NCBI GenBank assembly: GCA_964543795.1
Contig: CAZIZN010000001.1
Coordinates: 124,001-188,000 of the forward strand
DNA: 64,000 bases
Source: JACKIC01 sp964543795
Lineage (GTDB): Bacteria > Planctomycetota > UBA1135 > UBA2386
Direction: 5' to 3'
Shown: one piece after another, positions 1 to 7,108 of the stretch
How the letters are laid out: each line of letters opens with the position of its first letter
Numbering within the stretch: position 1 is the first letter of the stretch
Notes under the pieces: generated by a model
What the model saw: only the letters and a program-made list of their open reading frames with translations
Told to the model about the DNA's origin: nothing
The model's database searches: none
Translations under genes and position numbers: made by a program

Positions 1-1
1 G

Positions 2-859
2 CTGATCTCCGCCTTCGGCGCCATCGCCTACGTGCAGGAGCGGCGGCGCAGCGCGTTCGAACAGGGCCTCGCCGAGGCCGAGCGGCTGCTGGCCACGGCG
101 GCCACCAGCCGCGACGAGCAGGATCGTCCGCGCCCGCCCGCCGAGCGCCGCGACCTGCTGCTGGCCGCCGTCGCCGCCGCCTCGTCGGCGATCGTCCGCG
201 ACGGCGACCAGCCGCTGGCGTGGTTCGTGCGCGCCAAGGCGCACCACCGCCTGCGCCAGTTCGACGAGGCCGTGCACGACCTCGACGCCGCCGAACGGCG
301 GCTGGGCGCGCCGACGCCCGAGGTCCTGCACTTCCGCATCGACGCGCTGCGCCAGCGCGGCGACCGCGCCTCGCTGCGTCGGCTGCAGCAGGACCTGACG
401 ACGCTGCTCGAACTGGATCCGGGCACGCACACGCGGACGCTCGTCGCCGAGCACCTGCTGGATCTCGCCGAAGCCGCCAGCGGCCCCGAGCGCAGCGAGG
501 TGATGGCCGCTGCCGAGGGCGTCCTCGCCTTCGCCGATCCCGACGACCCGCGCGTCGCCGTCGATCGTGCCCGCATCCTCGAACTCGCCGGCGACGCGGC
601 CGGAGCGCTCGCGGCGATGCGCACCGCCCGCGCGCGACACGAGGGCGATCTCTACGTGCACATGCAGGCCGGTGCGATGTTCCAGCGCCACGGCCTGGTC
701 GCGGAGAGCGCGCGCGAGCACGAGACGGCGCGGCTCCTGCAGCCCGGCGGCGACGCGCCGCCGCCGCCGCCGGTCGACTTCGACGGCCTGGGCAAGTTCC
801 TCGGCGACGTGGACCGGCTGCTGCAGGCGCTCGAAGGCGGCCCGCCGAAGAAGGAGTGA
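2..859 (+). CDS. C-terminal part of a TPR-containing protein (5' end outside window)
   Basis: The frame is open from the left edge and ends in TGA at 857-859, giving 285 visible residues. The first residues (LISAFGAIAY) look like the end of a membrane-spanning helix, followed by a charged helix and alpha-helical repeats in which Ala/Leu-rich pairs recur about every 34 residues, as in TPR proteins. A short Pro-rich stretch (five prolines near residue 248) precedes the last helix. In high-GC planctomycete-like bacteria such TM-plus-TPR tails often follow a Ser/Thr kinase domain, but no kinase sequence is in the window, so that is only a possibility. A GTG at 32 could start a shorter protein, yet the uninterrupted upstream frame makes truncation by the window edge more likely. 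The stop precedes the gluconokinase start by two bases. Confidence 0.75.
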   Translation: MISAFGAIAYVQERRRSAFEQGLAEAERLLATAATSRDEQDRPRPPAERRDLLLAAVAAASSAIVRDGDQPLAWFVRAKAHHRLRQFDEAVHDLDAAERRLGAPTPEVLHFRIDALRQRGDRASLRRLQQDLTTLLELDPGTHTRTLVAEHLLDLAEAASGPERSEVMAAAEGVLAFADPDDPRVAVDRARILELAGDAAGALAAMRTARARHEGDLYVHMQAGAMFQRHGLVAESAREHETARLLQPGGDAPPPPPVDFDGLGKFLGDVDRLLQALEGGPPKKE

Positions 860-861
860 AG

Positions 862-1362
862 GTGCCGCGCACGCCGCTCGTGGTGCTGATGGGCGTCGCC
901 GGCAGCGGCAAGACGACGGTGGGCCGCGCGCTCGCCGCGCGGCTGGGCCTCGACTTCGTCGATGCCGACGACCTGCACCCGGCCGCGAACAAGGCCCGCA
1001 TGCGCGCGGGCACGCCGCTGACGGACGCGGAACGCTGGCCGTGGCTCGACGCGGTGCACTCCGTCCTGCGCGCGGCCGCTGCCGCCGGCACCGGCGCCGT
1101 CGTCGCCTGCTCGGCGCTGCGCGCGGCCTACCGCGACCGACTGGCCCACGAACTGCCCGAGCTGCGTTTCGTGCACCTCACCGCGGACCGCGACGTGCTC
1201 GCCGCGCGATTGGCGGCGCGGCGGGGCCACTTCTTCGGCCCCGCGCTGCTCGACAGCCAGCTCGAGACCCTCGAACCGCTGCCCGCAGGGCCGACGTTCG
1301 ACTCGTCCCGCCCGCTGCCCGAGCTCCTCGAGCGCATCGCCGAGCTGCTGGCCGGCGACTGA
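862..1362 (+). CDS. gntK: Gluconokinase
   Basis: Predicted cytosolic ATP:D-gluconate 6-phosphotransferase, producing 6-phosphogluconate for the pentose phosphate or Entner-Doudoroff routes. The 166-residue protein is the usual length for the short GntK family. The Walker A motif GVAGSGKT lies at residues 11-18, followed by the family pattern DADDLHP and by WPWLDA, ACSALR and the FFGPALLDSQ segment typical of bacterial and eukaryotic gluconokinases. A GTG at 856 overlaps the preceding stop, but AAGGAG at 851-856 sits five bases before the GTG at 862, so 862 is chosen. The Shine-Dalgarno site lies inside the end of the upstream gene, suggesting coupled translation. No gluconate transporter or dehydratase is adjacent. 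Confidence 0.9.
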   Translation: MPRTPLVVLMGVAGSGKTTVGRALAARLGLDFVDADDLHPAANKARMRAGTPLTDAERWPWLDAVHSVLRAAAAAGTGAVVACSALRAAYRDRLAHELPELRFVHLTADRDVLAARLAARRGHFFGPALLDSQLETLEPLPAGPTFDSSRPLPELLERIAELLAGD

Positions 1363-1436
1363 ATCTTCACGTCCGCTTCGCGGTGCACCGCCGCTGTGTC
1401 GGCATCGTGCGCAGTGCGCACCCTGCCCCCACACCG

Positions 1437-1541
1437 ATGCCCACCGCCACCCCGGACACCATCCTGCTGCTCGCCGCCGGTCTCCTGCTGCTGGCTCTGC
1501 CGTGGTTGCGCCGCCGCGGCAGCCGCTGGCTCTGGAACTGA
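1437..1541 (+). CDS. Possible 34-residue single-pass membrane peptide
   Basis: A short frame begins with ATG at 1437 and encodes a polar N-terminus (MPTATPDT), about 14 hydrophobic residues rich in Leu/Ala, then an Arg-rich tail (WLRRRGSRWLW). The layout resembles a C-terminal sorting segment or a tiny membrane protein. It follows gluconokinase by 74 bases and ends 11 bases before the convergent DUF993 gene. No convincing Shine-Dalgarno site is visible. In such GC-rich DNA a chance frame of this length is quite possible, so the call is tentative. Confidence 0.25.
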   Translation: MPTATPDTILLLAAGLLLLALPWLRRRGSRWLWN

Positions 1542-1552
1542 GCGGGCGCCGG

Positions 1553-2671
1553 TCAGCGCGCCGCGAACTCGGCGAGCCTGCGGTCGAACGTGCGCGCATC
1601 GATCACCGCGTCGGCGACCCGCGCGAGTTCGGCGCAACGCAGGTAGTGCGCGCGATCGCGGGCCCGCTCCTCGCGGTTCACGAGCAGGAAGGTGTCCTGT
1701 AGCCCGTTGAGCCAGGCGAGGAACGCGAGCCCAGCCTTGTAGTGCTGCGTCGGCGCCGCGAACACGTGTCTGCCGAGCTCTTCGCAGGCCGCCATGCGCG
1801 CGGTGAAGCCCGCGACGTCACCCCGCTCGAGCGCGCGGAGCGCCAGCTGTGTCGGCCGGGCGATCGCATCGAGGATGCCGAGCAGCGCGTGGCTGAAGTC
1901 GCCGAGCGCGACGCGGCGGCTGCCGATCGTGGTCTCTCCCGCGGGCGGCCGCCCGTCGCCGAGCAGCATCCGCCCGAAGTGGAAGTCGTCGCCGGTCAGC
2001 ACGATCTGCTCGCGCGGCAGCAGTTCGCGCCGCATGCGCACCTCGAAGTCCGCGTCGAGCAGCGACAGCTTGCAGCCGCGTACGACCGCCGGATCTTGCG
2101 CCATGACGCGACGGAAGCTGTCGCCCGGGAAGTAGCCGCGCAGCGCCGGCAGGAACATCTCGCCGAGCCAGTGCACGAACACCGGCCCCGACACCTGCTG
2201 CACGATCGCGCCGTAGACGTCGACGTAGTCCTGCTCGCCGGCACCGTTCGCGGTGAGCCACGGCATCGGCAGGATCACCGGCACGCCGCCGTTCGCGGCG
2301 ATGAACGCACATTGCTCGACGACGGCGTCGACGAGGTCCGCCTTGCCGCGCACGCGCGCGAGCTGGTCGGTGCCGGCACCGGCGCAGAAGCCGTTCGCGA
2401 GCCGCAGCGCGCCGCACTCGGCGATCAGGCGCCGGGCCGCCGGCCAACCGAGGAAGAAGCGCTGCGCGGTGTCCATCGCTTCGGCGATGCCCATGCCGTG
2501 GCCGTCGAGGGCGCGCCGCAGCCGCATCGTCGCCTGCCAGTCGACGTGCGCGGCGATCTCCTCGTGTGCACCCGGCGCGGCGAGCGAGTGGCCGAGCTGC
2601 GCGTACTCCGGACGCAGCACGACGTGCGCGGCGGCGTAGCAGAGGCGGAACGCGGGGTCGGCGGCCGTCAT
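1553..2671 (-). CDS. DUF993 family protein (dihydrodipicolinate-synthase-like barrel)
   Basis: 372 residues. The protein reads along its length like DUF993, a family of uncharacterised bacterial proteins of about 380 residues related to the DHDPS/N-acetylneuraminate lyase aldolase barrels. Recognisable blocks are GIAEAMDTAQR, CGAGTDQL, FVHWLGEMF, GCKLSLLDADFE, VLTGDDFHFG and the C-terminal HVFAAPTQHYKAGLAFLAWL. The Lys in GCKLSLLD is a candidate Schiff-base residue by analogy, which is inference. DUF993 genes commonly occur with sugar dehydrogenases and isomerases, suggesting aldol chemistry on a sugar acid, but the substrate is unknown. The ATG overlaps the stop of the upstream flavin oxidoreductase in an ATGA junction, so the two products probably act together. 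Confidence 0.85.
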   Translation of the reverse strand: MTAADPAFRLCYAAAHVVLRPEYAQLGHSLAAPGAHEEIAAHVDWQATMRLRRALDGHGMGIAEAMDTAQRFFLGWPAARRLIAECGALRLANGFCAGAGTDQLARVRGKADLVDAVVEQCAFIAANGGVPVILPMPWLTANGAGEQDYVDVYGAIVQQVSGPVFVHWLGEMFLPALRGYFPGDSFRRVMAQDPAVVRGCKLSLLDADFEVRMRRELLPREQIVLTGDDFHFGRMLLGDGRPPAGETTIGSRRVALGDFSHALLGILDAIARPTQLALRALERGDVAGFTARMAACEELGRHVFAAPTQHYKAGLAFLAWLNGLQDTFLLVNREERARDRAHYLRCAELARVADAVIDARTFDRRLAEFAAR

Positions 2672-4137
2672 GGCCCGACTCCTTCGCGCAGCTTCTTGAT
2701 CGCCGCGGCCTCGGGCCGCTGCCTGTAGAACGGGTCGAGCGGGTAGCAGCCGCTGACCATGCCGTTGCGCGGCCCCGTGGTGCAGTCGCTGAACGTGCGG
2801 CAGATGCGCTTGCGCTGCACGGCGCGGCCGGCGAGCAGGTCCTGCGGCAGCTCGGGGTAGCTCAGCAGCATGCGGCCGAGACCGACGAAGTCCGTGTGGC
2901 CGGCGCCGACCTCGTGCTGCGCGCAGTGGCCCAGCCACTCCTGCAGGTAGGTGTAGCCCGTGCCGACGAGCTTCAGCGCCGGCACACTCGCCTTCGCCGC
3001 CCGCACGGCCAGGAGGTGCTGGCGCACGAACCGCAGCGGGTCCTCGGGCGGCAGGTAGCCGTCGCTCGGCGGGTAGGCCGCGGGACGCTGCAAGTGCGGG
3101 TTCCAGTACGGGGAGCCGAGCGTGACGTTCACGAGTTCGATGCCGAGAGCCGCGAAGCGGCGCAGCAGCAGGAACGGCTCGGTGAAGTCGAACCGGGTCG
3201 GGTCCGCGGCGTCGACGCCGAAACCGTGCGCGTAGGGCCGCGCGGCGGCCATCGGCCGGCCGAGACCCGTCGCGGGATCCTTCTCGAAGGGCAGCACGTC
3301 GGCGAGCGAGAGCCTGACCCCGATCGGCAGCCCCGGACACGCGCTGCGGATGCCCTCGACGATGCGCAGGAACAGCCGCGTGCGGCCGGCGAGGTCGCCG
3401 CCGTAGCTGCCCTCGCGCGTGTGCGCGGCGAGCAGCTCGTGCAGCAGGTAGCCGTGACAGCACTTCACGTCGACGAAGTCGAAGCCCGCCGCCGCGGCGA
3501 GTTGCGCCGCGCGCACGTAGTTGGCGCCGATCGCCTCGAGCTCCCCGTCGCTGAGCATGCGCGCCGAGGCCATGTAGGGATACTTCGCGTCGAGCACCGG
3601 GTGCGCGAACGCGACCAGCGGTGCGGGCGGACCGTCGGGCCGCGCGAAGCGCCCCGAGTGCGTGAGCTGCAGCCCTACGAACTGCGCGTGCCGCGCGACG
3701 CCGACCTCGGCCGCGCCCGCGCGCAGTTCGGCGAGCAGCTGCGCGAGGTCGCGCTCCGTGTCGTGCGCGGGCTCGAGGTAGAGCTGACGGCCGTTGGCGC
3801 GGCCGTCGCGCTGCACGGCGAACGCTTCGCCGCCCCACACCAGCGCCGCGCCCGAGCGGCCGAAGTTGCGCCACCGCCGCAGCGTCAGATCCGACGGCCG
3901 GCCATCTCCCGTGCCGTCCCAGCCCTCCATCGGGTGGCATGCGAAGCGGTTCGGCAGCGTGCGGCCGTGCACCGCGATCGGCTGCGCCAGCGGCCCGTCG
4001 GCGACGACCTCCGGATCGATGGCCCAGTCCGGATCGAGGGTCCGCAGGTGGGCGGCGAACTCGGCCGCCGAACGGAAATGACCTGGCGAAGGGTGGCGCA
4101 CCCGCGCAGTGTGCAGCGCCGGTGGCCGATCGGCCAC
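2668..4137 (-). CDS. NADH:flavin oxidoreductase, old yellow enzyme family
   Basis: 489 residues, matching the FMN-binding TIM-barrel of old yellow enzymes. Visible family blocks: LPNRFACHPMEGWDG near residue 60 (FMN-proximal N-terminal strand), GLQLTHSGRFARP (the QLxHxGR motif), GFDFVDVKCCHGYLLHELL (substrate-facing HGY), IGVRLS, and FVGLGRMLLSYPEL near the C-terminus (the phosphate-binding GLGR region). Members reduce or oxidise unsaturated carbonyl or dienoyl substrates with NAD(P)H; no 4Fe-4S cysteine cluster of the larger 2,4-dienoyl-CoA reductase type is evident apart from a Cys-containing RICRTFSDCTTG stretch near residue 450, which may be a remnant or a variant cluster. The start is a GTG at 4137, 50 bases from the divergent pcm gene; an internal GTG a few codons downstream is an alternative. 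It is first in a two-gene unit with DUF993. Confidence 0.88.
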   Translation of the reverse strand: MADRPPALHTARVRHPSPGHFRSAAEFAAHLRTLDPDWAIDPEVVADGPLAQPIAVHGRTLPNRFACHPMEGWDGTGDGRPSDLTLRRWRNFGRSGAALVWGGEAFAVQRDGRANGRQLYLEPAHDTERDLAQLLAELRAGAAEVGVARHAQFVGLQLTHSGRFARPDGPPAPLVAFAHPVLDAKYPYMASARMLSDGELEAIGANYVRAAQLAAAAGFDFVDVKCCHGYLLHELLAAHTREGSYGGDLAGRTRLFLRIVEGIRSACPGLPIGVRLSLADVLPFEKDPATGLGRPMAAARPYAHGFGVDAADPTRFDFTEPFLLLRRFAALGIELVNVTLGSPYWNPHLQRPAAYPPSDGYLPPEDPLRFVRQHLLAVRAAKASVPALKLVGTGYTYLQEWLGHCAQHEVGAGHTDFVGLGRMLLSYPELPQDLLAGRAVQRKRICRTFSDCTTGPRNGMVSGCYPLDPFYRQRPEAAAIKKLREGVGP

Positions 4138-4187
4138 CGCGAGTTCGCCCTGGTGCCGATGGCGGCCCGACGGACGGCCGGCGATGA

Positions 4188-4850
4188 ATGCCGCGCATGC
4201 AGCACCCCGACTTCGAACGACGGCGCCGCGACATGGTCGAACGGCAGATCCGGGCGCGCGGCATCCGTTCGCCGCGCGTGCTGCAGGCGATGTTGCGCGT
4301 GCCGCGGGAGTCCTTCGTCCCGCCCCACCTGGTCATGCACGCTTACGACGACACGCCGCTGCCGATCGGTGAAGGGCAGACGGTCTCGCAGCCGTACATC
4401 GTCGCGCGCATGCTCGAGGCGCTCGACCTCGCCGACGACGACCGCGTGCTCGAGATCGGCACGGGCTCGGGCTACTCCGCCGCTTTGCTCGCGCGCCTGG
4501 CCGCCGAGGTCTACACGATCGAACGCAGCGCGCCGCTGGCGAGAACCGCCGCCGAACGGCTCGCGCGCCTCGGCGGCGCGCACGTGCACGTGGTGCACGC
4601 CGACGGCACGCTCGGCTGGCCGGCGGCAGCGCCCTTCGACGGCATCGTCGTCACCGCCGGCGGCCCGCAGGTGCCCGACAGCCTGCGGCGGCAACTCGCG
4701 CCGGGCGGCCGGCTGGTGATGCCGGTCGGCGGCAGCCAGGTCGTGCAGACCTTGCTGCGCATCACCCGCACCGGAGCAGGGTTCCGCGAAGAGCAGCTGG
4801 ACCGGGTCTGCTTCGTGCCGCTGATCGGCGCAGAAGGCTGGCGGGAGTGA
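4188..4850 (+). CDS. pcm: Protein-L-isoaspartate O-methyltransferase
   Basis: Repairs age-damaged proteins by methylating L-isoaspartyl residues with S-adenosylmethionine. The 220-residue length is normal for bacterial Pcm. The N-terminal family block RRDMVERQIRARGI is present, followed by FVPPHL, the conserved GEGQTVSQPYIVA, SAM-binding motif I VLEIGTGSGYS at 87-97, and FDGIVVTAGG. ATG codons at 4188 and 4197 are both possible; neither has a strong Shine-Dalgarno site. The gene is divergent from the old-yellow-enzyme gene and stands alone, with the CBS-domain gene 145 bases downstream. Confidence 0.95.
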   Translation: MPRMQHPDFERRRRDMVERQIRARGIRSPRVLQAMLRVPRESFVPPHLVMHAYDDTPLPIGEGQTVSQPYIVARMLEALDLADDDRVLEIGTGSGYSAALLARLAAEVYTIERSAPLARTAAERLARLGGAHVHVVHADGTLGWPAAAPFDGIVVTAGGPQVPDSLRRQLAPGGRLVMPVGGSQVVQTLLRITRTGAGFREEQLDRVCFVPLIGAEGWRE

Positions 4851-4995
4851 CGACTGCCTGCATGCGCCGCGTCCGGCCACGGCGCGCGCCCGCGCACGCC
4901 GCGTGACGCAGCGGCAGCCCCACGCACGCTGCCCACTGCAGCGTATGGACGCACCCCGGCGCGAGCGCTGCAGTGCACCGCCCGAGGAGACCACC

Positions 4996-5544
4996 ATGAA
5001 GATCCGCGAACTGATGAGTTCCCCCGCTTACTCCGTCGAGCCGCAGGACTCGCTCGAGCGCGCCGCCCAGCTGCTCTGGGAGCACGACGTCGGCATGGTG
5101 CCCGTCGTCGATCCGGACGGACGCGTGCGCGCCGCGATCACCGATCGGGACATCTGCATGGCCACCTACCTGCGCGGCAGCCGCCTCGCGGACCTGCGTG
5201 TCGCCGACAGCATGTCGAGGGGCTGCGTGACGTGCCGACCCGACGACGACGTCGAGTCCGCCGCACAGCGCATGGCACAGCACCAGCTGCACCGGCTGCC
5301 GGTCGTCGACGCCGCCGGCAAGGCGATCGGCGTGATCTCGCTCAACGACCTGGCGCTCGCCAGCGCGGACTCTTCGCGCTGCGGCCACGACGCGCTGAAG
5401 GCCCTCGTCGCCCTGTCGCAGCACCGGGCGAAGGTGCCCGCGGTGATCCCGGCCGCCGCTCCGGCCAGGACCGACGGGGTCGCCCGCGCCGCGTCGCTGC
5501 CGGCGGGCCGCGCGGCGGCGACGAGCCTGGCAACGCCTCTCTGA
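4996..5544 (+). CDS. Tandem CBS-domain protein
   Basis: 182 residues. Two CBS motifs fill residues about 7-60 and 70-125: the first has LMSSPAYSV, LWEHDVGMVPVVD and AAITDRDIC, the second DSMSRGCVTCRPDDDV, QLHRLPVVDAAG and GVISLNDLALA. Paired CBS modules form a Bateman module that usually binds adenosyl nucleotides. No catalytic or membrane domain is attached, so it may sense nucleotides as a free-standing partner. The last 55 residues are Ala/Arg/Pro-rich and probably disordered. GAGGAGA at 4984-4990 is a good ribosome-binding site for the ATG at 4996. Confidence 0.9.
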   Translation: MKIRELMSSPAYSVEPQDSLERAAQLLWEHDVGMVPVVDPDGRVRAAITDRDICMATYLRGSRLADLRVADSMSRGCVTCRPDDDVESAAQRMAQHQLHRLPVVDAAGKAIGVISLNDLALASADSSRCGHDALKALVALSQHRAKVPAVIPAAAPARTDGVARAASLPAGRAAATSLATPL

Positions 5545-5551
5545 GCCGTTC

Positions 5552-5599
5552 CACCGCCGTTCTCACCGCCGCTCTCACCACCGCTCTCGCCACCGCCCT
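5552..5599. repeat. Four imperfect 12-bp tandem repeats
   Basis: Units starting at 5552, 5564, 5576 and 5588 follow the pattern CACCGCCGCTCT with one to three changes each. They lie in the 97-base gap between the CBS-domain gene and trxC. The period is a multiple of three but neither neighbouring gene is open through it. It may be a polymorphic spacer; no regulatory role can be read from it. Confidence 0.7.
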
Positions 5600-5641
5600 C
5601 CCCGCCCTCCTGCCGGGAGGCCCCCGACTGCATCGCCCGCA

Positions 5642-6070
5642 ATGGAACCACGGATCCTGCCCTGCCCCGCCTGCCGCGCCCTCAACCGCGTGCCCGCCGG
5701 ACGTCTGCGCGACGTTCCGGTCTGCTCGACCTGCCGCGCGCGGCTGCTCGGCGCGCCGGTGGCCCTCGGCGAGGCGGACTTCGACGCCACGGTCGCGCGC
5801 GTGAACGTGCCGGTCGTCGTCGACTTCTGGGCCGCGTGGTGCGGCCCGTGTCGCACGATGGCGCCGAACTTCGCGGCCGCCGCGCAGGACCTCGCCGGCG
5901 AGGTCGTGTTCGCCAAGGTCGACACCGAGGCGGCGCCCGGTCTCGCAGCCCGTTTCCAGATCCAGTCGATCCCGACGCTGGTCTTGCTCGATCGCGGCCG
6001 CGAGGTGCGCCGGATCGCCGGCGCCGCGTCGCGCGACCAGATCGTGCACTGGCTGCGCGGCGGCGGCTGA
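5642..6070 (+). CDS. trxC: Thioredoxin 2 (zinc-ribbon thioredoxin)
   Basis: Cytosolic dithiol reductant. The 142-residue protein has the TrxC layout: an N-terminal zinc ribbon with CPAC at 8-11 and CSTC at 28-31, then a thioredoxin fold with the active site WCGPC at 66-70 and the cis-proline region IQSIPTLVLL. Length and both motif pairs match TrxC rather than plain TrxA. No operon partner is visible; the convergent acetyltransferase ends 40 bases away. The first ATG in the frame is used. Confidence 0.95.
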   Translation: MEPRILPCPACRALNRVPAGRLRDVPVCSTCRARLLGAPVALGEADFDATVARVNVPVVVDFWAAWCGPCRTMAPNFAAAAQDLAGEVVFAKVDTEAAPGLAARFQIQSIPTLVLLDRGREVRRIAGAASRDQIVHWLRGGG

Positions 6071-6109
6071 CGCTGGCCGCCGCCCACAGGCCTTCGACGG
6101 CAGCCTGGC

Positions 6110-7108
6110 TCAGGGCAACAGCAGGAGCGGCTCGGAGCGGACCTCGAGCTCGGTCCAGTGCAGCTTGTACTCCATGAGCGGGCCCATGTCGTAGCGCACC
6201 GCCCTCTCCTCGCACAGCCACGCCAGCTGTTCGTACTGCAGCAGGTTGCCGATCGAGGCGCCGCTCCAGTCCTCGGCGTAGCTGAACTGCTGGCCGCGAT
6301 AGATCGCGTCGGCGAGGCCGCCGAAGACGAAACCGATGTCGCGTTCACCGCAGCGTGCGAACACGACGCGGGCGATGCCGGCCTGCGCCATGCGGCGCAG
6401 CAGGCACTCGTAGAACGCGCGCGACGGCGGCTCGGCCATGCCGCAGGCGCCGATGCCCTTCCAGCTCGCGAGTTCGACCGCCACCATCCGTGCGTAGGCC
6501 GCGTCGGCCTCGGCGCGGTCCTGCGGCGCCAGCCGTTCGAACTCCACGCCGCGCGCCGCCGCCCGCCGCGCGGCCTGCCGCAGGTTGCGGCGATGCTTCG
6601 GCGAGCGCCGCGACAGGTACCCGTCCAGACCGCCGGCGAGCGACGCGCAGCGTTCGACGCGCGATTCGGCGCGATAGAACTCGTAACGGGAGCCGAAGCG
6701 GCGCAGGAGTTCCTGCTTCCGTTCGCCGCCGGGCAGCAGGCCGCCGATCAGGATCTCGGGCACGAGCCCACGCTGCGCGTCGAACGCGTCGACGAGTTCC
6801 GCCAGCATCTCCACGGCCCGCGGGCCGAGCAGGGGGCAGCCGAACACCCAGTGGCACTCGAGCGGTTCGAGGCGCACGCCGCTGCCGGGCTCGCCTTGTT
6901 CGGCGAGCGCGAGGTGGCTGTTGCCCGACTGCAGCAGGTGCAGCGGTCGGTGCGGATAATGCGTCTCGTGGAACGAGAGCTGCCACTCCGTGCGGCAACA
7001 GAACGGGTCCGCCTGCACGCTGTTCGCGACGGCGCGGTTCCACTCCGAGTCGCGCCGGTCGAGATCGGCGGGGCTGCGGTGCAGCGTGCGGGCGTCGAAG
7101 GGATTCAA
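6110..7108 (-). CDS. GNAT-fold acyltransferase, FemAB/BioF2-like
   Basis: 332 residues. The N-terminal half resembles a FemAB-like non-catalytic GNAT lobe (WNRAVANS, DPFCCRTEWQLSF, SGNSHLALAE). The C-terminal half has the pattern of the acetyltransferase_6 group: LSRRSPKHRRNLRQAARRA, FYECLLRRMAQAG, GERDIGFVFGG and a closing YDMGPLMEYKLHW. Such proteins acylate amino or hydroxyl groups in cell-envelope polysaccharide assembly, but the substrate here is unknown. The start is a TTG at 7108 overlapping the stop of the upstream enolase-superfamily gene (TTGA), which supports the choice and implies coupled translation. Confidence 0.75.
   Translation of the reverse strand: MNPFDARTLHRSPADLDRRDSEWNRAVANSVQADPFCCRTEWQLSFHETHYPHRPLHLLQSGNSHLALAEQGEPGSGVRLEPLECHWVFGCPLLGPRAVEMLAELVDAFDAQRGLVPEILIGGLLPGGERKQELLRRFGSRYEFYRAESRVERCASLAGGLDGYLSRRSPKHRRNLRQAARRAAARGVEFERLAPQDRAEADAAYARMVAVELASWKGIGACGMAEPPSRAFYECLLRRMAQAGIARVVFARCGERDIGFVFGGLADAIYRGQQFSYAEDWSGASIGNLLQYEQLAWLCEERAVRYDMGPLMEYKLHWTELEVRSEPLLLLP

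Noticed and set aside
2740..2860. Definite 4Fe-4S cluster in the old yellow enzyme
   Set aside because: Only some Cys residues are present and their spacing does not match the CxxC-x3-C pattern of dienoyl-CoA reductases; left as a remark.
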